From NCBI GenBank assembly GCA_947457715.1, contig CANGXK010000168.1, positions 1 through 6,221 of the forward strand: a DNA stretch of 6,221 bases, read 5' to 3'. Position 1 is the first letter of the stretch. Each line of letters begins with the position of its first letter. Shown piece by piece: positions 1 through 6,221 of this stretch. The position numbers and the translations under genes were made by a program. The notes under the pieces were generated by a model, which ran no database searches, was not told where the DNA came from, and saw only the letters and a program-made list of their open reading frames with translations. This DNA is from Gemmatimonadota bacterium. GTDB lineage: Bacteria > Gemmatimonadota > Gemmatimonadetes > Gemmatimonadales > Gemmatimonadaceae.

Positions 1-669
1 AATCCGATTCTGGCAGGTGACTCGGACATGGTCACGGGATATAAGCAGGGCAAGTACGAGAAGGCGTTCGTTTCAGGCATCTACAACAAACTCAGTCGCA
101 CGCTCTTCCACGTGCCGGTGCGTGATCTCAACAACGTGAAAGCGTACCGGCGTGAAATCATGGCGGCGCTGCCGATGCGCCCCGACTTCCATCGGTACAT
201 GATCGTCATGGCGGCCGCGCAGGGCTTCACCGTCACGGAAGTCCCGGTGCCGCTCTACGCGCGCCACTCCGGCCGCTCGAAGTTTGGCCTCTCGCGCATT
301 CCGGTCGGCGTGCTCGACATGCTCGCCGTGTGGTTTGAACTCAAGTTCGGGCAGAAGCCACTGCTGGCCTTCGGCATGCTCGGCGTGGCGCTCTTCGCGA
401 TCGGCGTCCTCTCGGGCCTCGGCGCCCTCGTGTGGCTGGCCGCGTCCGGCCAGGGCCAGCGATGGGTCTGGACCGTTATTCAGACCTCCCTCGTGCTCGG
501 CTCCACGTTCTTCGCCACCGGTCTCCTCGGCGAGCAGATTGCGCAGCAGCGCTCCGAGGTACGTGAGTTGCGGCGCGAACTCGACGATCTGGCGACCGCA
601 CAACAGGACGCGGAGATCGATGGCCTCACGCCGGCCGCAGTGGCCGGCGCCGATCGCGACGCGCACTGA
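1..669 (+). CDS. Membrane-anchored family 2 glycosyltransferase, C-terminal part (5' end outside window)
   Basis: The reading frame is open from base 1, so the gene starts upstream; the ATG at 28 is internal. Visible are 222 codons and a TGA stop. The fragment resembles the C-terminal half of GT2 enzymes of the dolichyl/undecaprenyl-phosphate sugar synthase type. Counting codons from base 1, it has a DLNNVKAYRREI motif at about 42-53 (the place of the usual D-x-N-x-G-x-KAYRR motif), HRYMIVMAAAQGF at about 64-76, and the basic GRSKFG motif at about 91-96. Two membrane segments follow at about 120-144 and 155-178. A charged, probably coiled-coil tail (heptad-like QQRSEVRELRRELDDL) lies at about 182-197. 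The nucleotide-binding half and the DxD motif are outside the window, so donor and acceptor cannot be named. By family, it would transfer a sugar to polyprenyl phosphate at the inner face of the cytoplasmic membrane. The next gene follows after 26 nt, or 14 nt if that gene starts at its GTG. Confidence 0.88.
   Translation, partial: NPILAGDSDMVTGYKQGKYEKAFVSGIYNKLSRTLFHVPVRDLNNVKAYRREIMAALPMRPDFHRYMIVMAAAQGFTVTEVPVPLYARHSGRSKFGLSRIPVGVLDMLAVWFELKFGQKPLLAFGMLGVALFAIGVLSGLGALVWLAASGQGQRWVWTVIQTSLVLGSTFFATGLLGEQIAQQRSEVRELRRELDDLATAQQDAEIDGLTPAAVAGADRDAH
629..649. repeat. Perfect 8-bp GC inverted repeat near the end of the first gene
   Basis: Bases 629-636 (CGCCGGCC) and 642-649 (GGCCGGCG) are exact reverse complements around a 5-nt loop (GCAGT). 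The hairpin ends 17 nt before the stop codon at 667-669 and lies wholly in coding sequence. No T-run follows, so it does not look like an intrinsic terminator. In DNA this GC-rich it may be chance. A role in RNA stability or in ribosome traffic into the next gene is conceivable but unsupported. Confidence 0.35.
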
Positions 670-695
670 CGGCCGTCGCTCCAGTGACACGCGCC

Positions 696-1901
696 ATGCG
701 CGTTCTCTTCGTCACGCACAATGTACCACGCTACGAGGGTGACGCAGCGGGGTCGTTTGTATTGCGACTTGGAGTGGCCTTGCAGGCCGCAGGCGCACGA
801 GTCGACATCCTCGCCCCGGCAGCCGTGGGGCTTCCCATCCATGAGCGGATTGAAGGGGTTCGGATCCGGCGCGTGCGATACGCCCGTGACGCGCGCATGA
901 CGCTCGCGTACGTAGGGAATATGGCTGAGCAGGTCATGTCGTCGTGGGGCGGTGCGATGGCGTTGGTCGGCCTGCTGCGCGCGTTGCGTCGTGCCGTGCG
1001 CGAACAGCTCGACGAAGCGTCCCGTGTTGGCGACCCGTACGACGTCGTGCATGCGCACTGGTGGTTTCCCGCTGCCCTTTCGCTCTGGCGCGCGCGTCGC
1101 GCCGGTGATCCGCCACTCGTGATCACGATGCATGGCTCTGATGTGCGCCTCGCCCAGAAGATCGCACCGGCGCATCCGCTCATGCGCGTCGTACTCGGGC
1201 AGGCCGCCGTTTGCACGGCGGTGTCAGGGTGGTTGGCGGAGACCGCGCACGGTATTGCGCCCGACACCTCGATCGCAGTTTCACCGATGCCGGTGGACGC
1301 GCGGCACTTCAATGTTCCCGACGCCTCGACGACGGCGCGGAGCGGTGTCCTGTTCATCGGTCGACTCAATAGGCAGAAGGGGCTCGCCGATCTGCTCGAG
1401 GCGATGGCCTCGCCGGCGATGCGGGCACTTGATGCGCGCCATCCCGATGCGCCGACCACACTGACGGTCGTCGGCGACGGGCCCGATCGTGACCTGCTGC
1501 ACTCGCGCTGCGATCAGCTGGGCCTCACGGATCGTGTCCGCTGGTATAGGGCACTGCCACAGCCAGCGCTGGTCCCGCTCTATCAGGGCGCCGCGGTGCT
1601 GGCCATTCCCTCTCGTCAGGAAGGACTGGGGCTGGTCGCCGTGGAGGCGCAGTTGTGCGGCACGCCGGTCGTCGCGTACGCAGACGGTGGCTTGGTCGAT
1701 GTGGTTCAGGCCGCGCACGGCGGCACGCTCGTTCGCGTGGGTGACACGCCGGCGCTCGGCGAGGCGGTCGCACGGATCCTGGCGGATGCCGGCGCGGCGC
1801 AGCGGCTCGGGATTCGCGCACGACAAGACATGCTGGCGCGATTCGCACCGGAAGCGGTCGCGGAGCGCTACCTCGCCCACTATCAAGAGGCGATGGCATG
1901 A
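696..1901 (+). CDS. Family 4 glycosyltransferase (GT-B fold)
   Basis: This is a 401-residue cytoplasmic or membrane-associated glycosyltransferase of normal GT4 length. The N-terminal acceptor domain opens with MRVLFVTHNVP, the usual first beta strand, and contains HAHWWFP (about 119-125) and the HGSDV loop (about 146-150). The C-terminal donor domain has FIGRLNRQKG (about 220-229), VVGDGPD (about 258-264) and the E-x7-E nucleotide-sugar signature in QEGLGLVAVE (Glu309 and Glu317), followed by GTPVVAYADGG. By family it is a retaining enzyme using a nucleotide-activated sugar; the exact sugar is not readable. The start is uncertain: the frame also offers GTG at 684, which adds only MTRA. ATG 696 is preferred because the family N-terminus begins right there. 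Neither start has a clear Shine-Dalgarno sequence. The 3' end overlaps the next gene by 4 nt (ATGA), indicating translational coupling. Its likely job is one step in building an envelope glycan or glycolipid. Confidence 0.92.
   Translation: MRVLFVTHNVPRYEGDAAGSFVLRLGVALQAAGARVDILAPAAVGLPIHERIEGVRIRRVRYARDARMTLAYVGNMAEQVMSSWGGAMALVGLLRALRRAVREQLDEASRVGDPYDVVHAHWWFPAALSLWRARRAGDPPLVITMHGSDVRLAQKIAPAHPLMRVVLGQAAVCTAVSGWLAETAHGIAPDTSIAVSPMPVDARHFNVPDASTTARSGVLFIGRLNRQKGLADLLEAMASPAMRALDARHPDAPTTLTVVGDGPDRDLLHSRCDQLGLTDRVRWYRALPQPALVPLYQGAAVLAIPSRQEGLGLVAVEAQLCGTPVVAYADGGLVDVVQAAHGGTLVRVGDTPALGEAVARILADAGAAQRLGIRARQDMLARFAPEAVAERYLAHYQEAMA
1885..1890 (+). promoter_or_regulatory. Ribosome binding site of the flippase-like gene
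   Basis: AAGAGG lies 7 nt before the ATG at 1898, inside the end of the preceding glycosyltransferase gene. It is a near match to the Shine-Dalgarno consensus and supports that start, which overlaps the upstream stop in an ATGA arrangement. Confidence 0.6.
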
Positions 1902-2869
1902 GTGCGCCCGCCCCCCGACTCACGCGTCGCCTTTGGCGACCACCCTTGCTCAAATCCGTCCTGCTGCTCATCACCGGTGTTTTCGTCGGCTGGGCATTGT
2001 GGACGCAGTGGACGGAGATGCGCGCATCGGCGCACGACCTCCGCATCGAGTGGCCGTGGATCGCCGCTGCGAGCGGGCTCGTACTCGCGGTTTACGCGAT
2101 GCTCATACAGAGCTGGCGGCTCCTGCTTCTCGGCTGGGGGGATGAACTCGGTTACCTCACGGCCGTACGCATCTGGACGATCGCAAACCTCGGGCGGTGG
2201 ATTCCTGGCAAGTTCTGGTCAGTCGGCGCCCTGAGCCTTCTCGCGGCGCGCGAGGGCGTGTCGGGCGCCGCGGCGGCCGGCGCGGCGTTGTTGGGCACGT
2301 TGCTCAACATTGGAGCTGGCTTCGGCGTTGCGGTGATCATGGGAGCCGAGGGCCTCGAGGCGGTCTACCCCGGGTTCCGGACGGGCGCGGTCATCGCCTT
2401 CGGCCTCTTCATGGTTGGTGTACTCGCACTGCCGCGGGTGCTTCCGCCGTTACTCGCGTGGCTGGCTCGGAAGCGCGGAACGCCGCTGACCAGCAAGCAC
2501 CTCTCGGTCGGGACCCTCTGGCTGGCCACCAGCATGAATGCTGCAGCGTGGATCGGATACGGCGTCGCATTTGCCCTGTTTGCCCGTGGGGTCACACCGC
2601 GTATCAGTGGCGATCCGGCACTCTTCATCGCAGTGTTCACGGCCTCGTACCTGATCGGCTACCTGGTGCTCTTTTCCCCTGGGGGCCTCGGCTTCCGCGA
2701 GGCCGCGCTCACCATCTTGCTGGTGGGGGTCGGAGCGGGGCAGGGGGACGCGGTCATTCTTGGTGTCACCTCCCGGGTATGGCTGACCGTCCTCGAAGTG
2801 GTGCCGGGGCTGGTCAGCCTCCTCGCCCTCCCGGCGTCGCAGCGCGCGGCGCTTCGCCACTCGGAGTGA
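1898..2869 (+). CDS. Flippase-like / lysylphosphatidylglycerol synthase transmembrane family protein
   Basis: This 323-residue multi-pass membrane protein matches the PF03706-type family, which covers the membrane half of MprF and stand-alone AglD-like proteins. Hydrophobic segments lie at about 18-38, 53-74, 124-147, 162-188, 207-231, 241-262 and 269-311 (the last probably two helices). Two family hallmarks are intact: NLGRWIPGKFW at about 97-107 and SPGGLGFREAAL at about 260-271. The soluble lysyl-transferase domain of MprF is absent, so lipid lysylation is not expected. Stand-alone members usually sit in glycan or glycolipid loci, where a role in moving or handling lipid-linked sugars is proposed but mostly unproven. 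The ATG overlaps the upstream stop by 4 nt and has an AAGAGG ribosome site. The next gene starts 11 nt after the stop. The family assignment is firm; the substrate is unknown. Confidence 0.9.
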   Translation: MSAPAPRLTRRLWRPPLLKSVLLLITGVFVGWALWTQWTEMRASAHDLRIEWPWIAAASGLVLAVYAMLIQSWRLLLLGWGDELGYLTAVRIWTIANLGRWIPGKFWSVGALSLLAAREGVSGAAAAGAALLGTLLNIGAGFGVAVIMGAEGLEAVYPGFRTGAVIAFGLFMVGVLALPRVLPPLLAWLARKRGTPLTSKHLSVGTLWLATSMNAAAWIGYGVAFALFARGVTPRISGDPALFIAVFTASYLIGYLVLFSPGGLGFREAALTILLVGVGAGQGDAVILGVTSRVWLTVLEVVPGLVSLLALPASQRAALRHSE

Positions 2870-2871
2870 GC

Positions 2872-2875
2872 AGGT
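2872..2875 (+). promoter_or_regulatory. Weak ribosome binding site deciding the YfhO-family start
   Basis: AGGT lies 5 nt before ATG 2881, and GGAG at 2863-2866 lies further upstream within the end of the previous gene. The alternative in-frame starts at TTG 2911 and ATG 2914 have only pyrimidine-rich sequence before them, so 2881 is the better choice. Confidence 0.45.
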
Positions 2876-2880
2876 CCAGC

Positions 2881-5361
2881 ATGCGCTCACCGCTCATCCT
2901 TCCAGTTTCCTTGATGGCTCGCCCCAACACGGTGAACGCGACGCCTCCAGCACCTCGTCACCCATTCATCTGGGCGACCTGCGTGTGCGCGCTCGCGACG
3001 CTGCTGCTGGCTTGGCCGGCACTCGGGGGCGCGTTCCTCGTCAATCCGAACTCTGATCAATACATCGCGGGCTACGCATTCCGCGAATTCGCCGCGAATT
3101 CCCTGCGCGATGGACACGGGGTTCCGCTCTGGAACCCCTATCTGTTCGGCGGTATGCCGTACGTCGCAGCAATGCATGGGGACAGTTTTTATCCGACGTT
3201 TCTGCTTCGCCTGCTGTTGCCGACCGACGTCGCGATGACGTGGGGATTCGTCCTGCACATGACGCTGGCCGGAGTGTTCACGTACGGTTTCCTGCGTGCG
3301 GCAAATGTCCAATTCCAGAGCGCCCGCGTCGGTGCGGTTGCCTATCTGCTCAGCGGTGCGGTCGCCTCGTACGCCTCGCCTGGCCACGACGGAAAGCTTT
3401 TCGTCAGCACCCTCCTGCCGGCAGCCCTCTGGGCACTCGTGCGCGGCTTGCGAGATGGGCGGCGCGGCGCGTGGGGAATGCTCTCGCTCATCGTCGGCAT
3501 GGCCGTTCTTTCGCCGCACCCGCAGGTGCTGCAGTACATGCTCCTCGTGTGCGGCGCCTACGCGCTCTTTCTCACCACGCGACCGTCGAGGCTCGCATCC
3601 GAGCCGGCTCCGCCCAGTCGAGACCCGGCTCGGCCGCATCCGTTTCCGAAATTGGCACTGGCACTCGGTGCCGTGGTGCTGGGTGCACTGATGGGGGCGA
3701 TACAATATCTCCCCGTGCGGGAGTACGTCCCCTTTTCTCCGCGTGCCGTCGGAAAGGGCTACGACTACGCCACCAGCTTCTCGTTTCCCCTCGAGGAAAC
3801 GATCAATGTGTACCTTCCCCAGTTCTCGGGCATTCTGGAGCATTACTGGGGCCGGAACGGTATTCACTTGCACAGCGAGTACATCGGCGCCACGGTGCTC
3901 GTGCTGGCGCTGTTCGCTTTCGGTGGTGGCCTCGTCAACCGGCACCGGTCACATGCGTGGTTCTGGCTGACGACGCTGATCATCTCGCTGCTGTGGGCGT
4001 GGGGCGGGAATACGCCCTTCTATCAACTCGTTTACGCCGTCGTTCCGGGCTCGACGTTCTTCCGAGCGCCAAGCACCATTCTGTACGTCAGCGCGTTCTC
4101 CTGCTCGATGCTGGCGGCCTTCGGTACCGAAAGGGTCCTCGCCGGAAAGGGGACGGTCCGTTACGGAATTGCCTGGAGCCTGTTCGCGCTGAGCGTTGCC
4201 GTTCTCGCAACAGCTGGGGCGTTCACGGACCTCGCGATGGCATTGCTCGGTACCGGCCGTGCCGAGTTGATCGAAGCCAACGCGTCCCACGTCGTCGTCG
4301 GTGCCTGGCGATCAGCCATCGCCGTGTTGGCGCTCGTCGGCCTTTTGCTCGGCGTCGCACGCAGAATGCTGAAGCCGGCACTTGCCGGGTGGCTGGTCCT
4401 ATCGGTGGTCGCGCTAGACCTCTGGAGCGTCGAGCGCCACTACTGGCGCTTTTCGCCCCGTGCGGACCAACTCTACGCCGAAGACGACATCATTCGCTTT
4501 CTCAAATCGCAGCGGGAACCGGCCCGCGTGATCGCGCTGCCCCTCGATGACAACATGGCTCCGCACGATCCCTTCTTGGTCGGCGATGCGCTCATGCATT
4601 TCCGTATCCGAACCGTCTTGGGCTATCACGGCAACGAGCTCGGCCGCTATCAGGAACTGTACGGCAAGAACGAGGGTTTTCGATCCATCGCGAACCCGAA
4701 TTTTTGGTCGCTCACGAACGCACGGTTCTTTTATACCAACACGCCGGGACTGCCCTTTGAAGGGGCGAGGCTGGCTGCCGGCCCCGTTCGAAACGCGGCC
4801 GGCACGATGACGTACTTGTATGAGCTCCCCGGGGACCATCCGGCGGCGTGGGTTGTCCCCTTGATTGTCAAGCTTGACGATCCGACCACCAAAGCGACGG
4901 TGCTCAATCCGTTGTTCGACGTCAAGCGAGTCGCGATCTTTGATACGGCCTCGAACATTCAGGGCAGGCCGGTCAATTCTCTGGTGCCCGAGCCGGTAGC
5001 GTTCGGCGTCGAGGTGACGAAATATCAGCCGGGAGCGATCGATGTCACCCTCGGCGGTCCGGCGCCGGCCGGAAGTGCCCTGGTCGTGTCTGAGAATTTC
5101 TATCCCGGTTGGACGGCGACGGTGGACGGACAGCCGGCCGCGATCGCTCGCGCAGACGTTACACTTATCGGAATCGAGTTGCCGTTGGGAGCGAGGTCAG
5201 TCCAGCTCCGCTTCGATAGTGCACCATATCACACGGGGAAGTTGTTGACTTTGCTGGCACTTGGCGCGGCGGGGCTCTGGTGGATTATCGGGTTCGCCCT
5301 AGACAGAAGGTCGGCGACGGCGACGGCAGGCTCGGTCTCCCTGACGGCGACACAGGGCTGA
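2881..5361 (+). CDS. YfhO family membrane protein, probable GT-C type glycosyltransferase
   Basis: This 826-residue polytopic membrane protein has the size and architecture of the YfhO family (PF09586). A first helix at about 30-52 is followed by the acidic loop motif NPNSDQY (55-61), then LWNPYLFGGMPY (83-94), FYP (103-105), SPGHDGK (166-172) and PHPQVLQYM (212-220). Many further hydrophobic segments run to about 515. A long, mostly soluble region follows at about 520-785. It contains the late family motif ENFYPGWTATVDG at about 738-750, and a final helix lies at about 786-807. By analogy with GT-C enzymes, the Asp in the first external loop is a candidate catalytic residue and the donor would be a polyprenyl-phosphate sugar. 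Bacillus YfhO is linked to sugar decoration of lipoteichoic acid; the acceptor here is unknown. The frame stays open upstream to 2197, but that extension overlaps the flippase-like gene and is Arg/Gly-rich shadow sequence. The donor-synthase gene follows after 1 nt. Confidence 0.9.
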   Translation: MRSPLILPVSLMARPNTVNATPPAPRHPFIWATCVCALATLLLAWPALGGAFLVNPNSDQYIAGYAFREFAANSLRDGHGVPLWNPYLFGGMPYVAAMHGDSFYPTFLLRLLLPTDVAMTWGFVLHMTLAGVFTYGFLRAANVQFQSARVGAVAYLLSGAVASYASPGHDGKLFVSTLLPAALWALVRGLRDGRRGAWGMLSLIVGMAVLSPHPQVLQYMLLVCGAYALFLTTRPSRLASEPAPPSRDPARPHPFPKLALALGAVVLGALMGAIQYLPVREYVPFSPRAVGKGYDYATSFSFPLEETINVYLPQFSGILEHYWGRNGIHLHSEYIGATVLVLALFAFGGGLVNRHRSHAWFWLTTLIISLLWAWGGNTPFYQLVYAVVPGSTFFRAPSTILYVSAFSCSMLAAFGTERVLAGKGTVRYGIAWSLFALSVAVLATAGAFTDLAMALLGTGRAELIEANASHVVVGAWRSAIAVLALVGLLLGVARRMLKPALAGWLVLSVVALDLWSVERHYWRFSPRADQLYAEDDIIRFLKSQREPARVIALPLDDNMAPHDPFLVGDALMHFRIRTVLGYHGNELGRYQELYGKNEGFRSIANPNFWSLTNARFFYTNTPGLPFEGARLAAGPVRNAAGTMTYLYELPGDHPAAWVVPLIVKLDDPTTKATVLNPLFDVKRVAIFDTASNIQGRPVNSLVPEPVAFGVEVTKYQPGAIDVTLGGPAPAGSALVVSENFYPGWTATVDGQPAAIARADVTLIGIELPLGARSVQLRFDSAPYHTGKLLTLLALGAAGLWWIIGFALDRRSATATAGSVSLTATQG

Positions 5362-5362
5362 C

Positions 5363-6124
5363 GTGACCAGAATCCCGACGCCTGCACGCGGCACGCTTGA
5401 CGAGGGTGAACGCGCCCTCGTCATCGTCCCGACGTATAACGAAAGCGAGAACGTCACCCGGATTGTCCCGTTGATCCTGTCGCAGGATCCCCGACTCGAC
5501 GTCTTAGTGGTCGACGACAACTCACCAGACGGTACCGGCCAACTAGCGGACGCCCTCGCGGCGGCGGATCCCCGCGTGCATGTGCTGCACCGAGCAGGGA
5601 AGGAGGGACTCGGTCGTGCCTATTTGGCGGGGTTCCGCTGGGCGCTCGAGCGCGACTACGCCTTCATCTTCGAAATGGACGCGGACTTCTCACACGATCC
5701 CGCACATCTCCCGGAATTTCTCGCCGCAATCCGTGGTACCGACCTGGTACTTGGGTCGCGATACCGGGATGGCAGGGTGACCGTCATCAACTGGCCGATG
5801 ACCCGGCTCATACTGTCGTACGGCGCGAATATCTATGCGCGTGCGGTGACCGGACTTCGGCTCGGCGACGCGACCGGCGGCTTCAAGTGTTTCCGGCGCG
5901 AGGTCTTGGCGGCGATCCCGCTCGATCAGGTTCGATCTAACGGCTATGCGTTTCAGATCGAGATGAGCTTTCGCGCGTGGAAGCGCGGCTTCCGCATCGC
6001 AGAAATTCCCATTGTTTTCCATGACCGCACCGAAGGGGAGTCGAAAATGTCGAAACGGATCGTGCGCGAGGCGATCTGGATGGTGTGGCGCCTTCGCTGG
6101 TGGTCGATAACGGGAAGTGTTTGA
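5363..6124 (+). CDS. Polyprenol-phosphate mannosyltransferase-like family 2 glycosyltransferase (DPM1/Ppm1 type)
   Basis: This 253-residue protein carries the full motif set of dolichol/polyprenol-phosphate mannose synthases. These are VPTYNE (22-27), VVDDNSPDGT (49-58), the metal-binding DAD in MDADFSHDP (Asp106 and Asp108), LVLGSRY (128-134), TGGFKCFRR (171-179), GYAFQIE (194-200) and HDRTEGESKM (220-229). It should transfer a hexose, most likely mannose from GDP-mannose, to polyprenyl phosphate at the cytoplasmic face of the membrane. There is no C-terminal GtrA-like or other membrane domain, so it is a short, peripheral-type enzyme. The start is GTG 5363, 1 nt after the previous stop, with AGGG at 5354-5357 as a weak ribosome site. 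The stop overlaps the dapF ATG by one base (TGATG). Its position directly behind the YfhO-family gene fits a donor-maker and donor-user pair. Mannose specificity is inferred from family resemblance; glucose is possible. Confidence 0.92.
   Translation: MTRIPTPARGTLDEGERALVIVPTYNESENVTRIVPLILSQDPRLDVLVVDDNSPDGTGQLADALAAADPRVHVLHRAGKEGLGRAYLAGFRWALERDYAFIFEMDADFSHDPAHLPEFLAAIRGTDLVLGSRYRDGRVTVINWPMTRLILSYGANIYARAVTGLRLGDATGGFKCFRREVLAAIPLDQVRSNGYAFQIEMSFRAWKRGFRIAEIPIVFHDRTEGESKMSKRIVREAIWMVWRLRWWSITGSV
6112..6117 (+). promoter_or_regulatory. Putative ribosome binding site of dapF
   Basis: GGGAAG lies 6 nt before ATG 6124, within the last codons of the upstream glycosyltransferase gene. It is a loose match to the consensus. 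Together with the TGATG overlap it suggests that dapF is translated by re-initiation or coupled initiation. Confidence 0.4.
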
Positions 6125-6221
6125 TGTCCTTGCTGTCGCACCTCGCAGGAACACCCTTCGCCAAGATGACCGGGTCAGGCAACGACTTCGTCTTCTTCGA
6201 TGGGCGTGATGTTCCACCTGA
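6124..6221 (+). CDS. dapF: Diaminopimelate epimerase, N-terminal fragment (3' end outside window)
   Basis: Only 32 codons and two bases are present before the window ends. After a short leader, the peptide reads FAKMTGSGNDFVFFDGRD, the characteristic N-terminus of DapF, in which the Asn of the GNDF motif contacts the substrate. DapF is a cofactor-independent cytoplasmic enzyme that interconverts LL- and meso-diaminopimelate for lysine and peptidoglycan synthesis. The two catalytic cysteines lie further downstream and cannot be checked. The ATG shares its A with the stop of the preceding glycosyltransferase gene, so dapF probably belongs to the same transcript. An internal ATG at 6166 would cut into the conserved motif and is unlikely to be the start. 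Confidence 0.88.
   Translation, partial: MSLLSHLAGTPFAKMTGSGNDFVFFDGRDVPP

Noticed and set aside
480..1459. Overlapping minus-strand open frames opposite the first two genes
   Set aside because: They are antisense to well-supported glycosyltransferases, have low-complexity Arg/Ala/Ser-rich translations and show no domain.
2870..2880. Possible terminator or promoter between the flippase-like and YfhO genes
   Set aside because: The gap is 11 nt and holds only a weak ribosome site; there is no room for a promoter or a hairpin with a T-run.
3081..3101. Short tandem repeat CCGCGAATTC at 3081-3090 and 3092-3101
   Set aside because: There are only two copies, inside coding sequence, encoding the unremarkable peptide REFAANS. 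This is consistent with chance.
2887..3945. Long minus-strand open frame (352 codons) opposite the YfhO gene
   Set aside because: It lies wholly antisense to a gene with clear family motifs. Its translation is rich in Arg, Glu, His and Gln with no recognisable domain, as expected from the mirror frame of GC-rich coding DNA.
3240..4550. 436-codon plus-strand open frame within the YfhO gene
   Set aside because: It is an out-of-frame shadow with an Arg/Ala/Gly-rich composition and no motif, and the YfhO frame carries conserved family motifs across the same region.
5473..5489. Perfect 7-bp inverted repeat GATCCTG/CAGGATC with a 3-nt loop
   Set aside because: It lies about 110 nt inside the DPM1-like gene, has no T-run, and is explained by codons for ILSQDP. 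There is no sign of a terminator or operator role.

Overview
The window is a compact run of six same-strand genes from a GC-rich bacterium, two of them cut by the window edges. The neighbourhood is a cell-envelope glycosylation cluster that runs directly into a lysine/peptidoglycan gene. The strong G/C preference at third codon positions, the YfhO-type membrane protein and the style of the glycosyltransferases suggest a GC-rich environmental Gram-negative such as Gemmatimonadota. This is an inference from general impression, not from a marker gene, and other GC-rich phyla remain possible.

Layout, all on the + strand: (1) 1-669, the 3' part of a membrane-anchored family 2 glycosyltransferase; (2) 696-1901 (or from GTG 684), a family 4 (GT-B) glycosyltransferase; (3) 1898-2869, a multi-pass flippase-like protein of the lysylphosphatidylglycerol-synthase transmembrane family; (4) 2881-5361, a large YfhO-family membrane protein, probably a GT-C type glycosyltransferase; (5) 5363-6124, a polyprenol-phosphate mannosyltransferase-like GT2 without membrane segments; (6) 6124-6221, the first 32 codons of dapF (diaminopimelate epimerase).

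The junctions are very tight: about 26 nt, a 4-nt ATGA overlap, 11 nt, 1 nt, and a 1-nt TGATG overlap. No promoter-sized or terminator-sized gap exists, so one transcript with translational coupling is the simplest reading. There is no non-coding stretch over 300 bases, and I saw no RNA gene, mobile element, CRISPR array or attachment site.

A working model, which is inference: gene 5 (and perhaps gene 1) charges polyprenyl phosphate with a sugar on the cytoplasmic side. Gene 3 could help move or organise lipid-linked intermediates. Gene 4 would use the polyprenyl-phosphate sugar on the outer face of the membrane to decorate an unknown envelope acceptor. Gene 2 would add a sugar from a nucleotide donor in the cytoplasm. 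The individual families are known; the specific pathway and its product cannot be read from the sequence.
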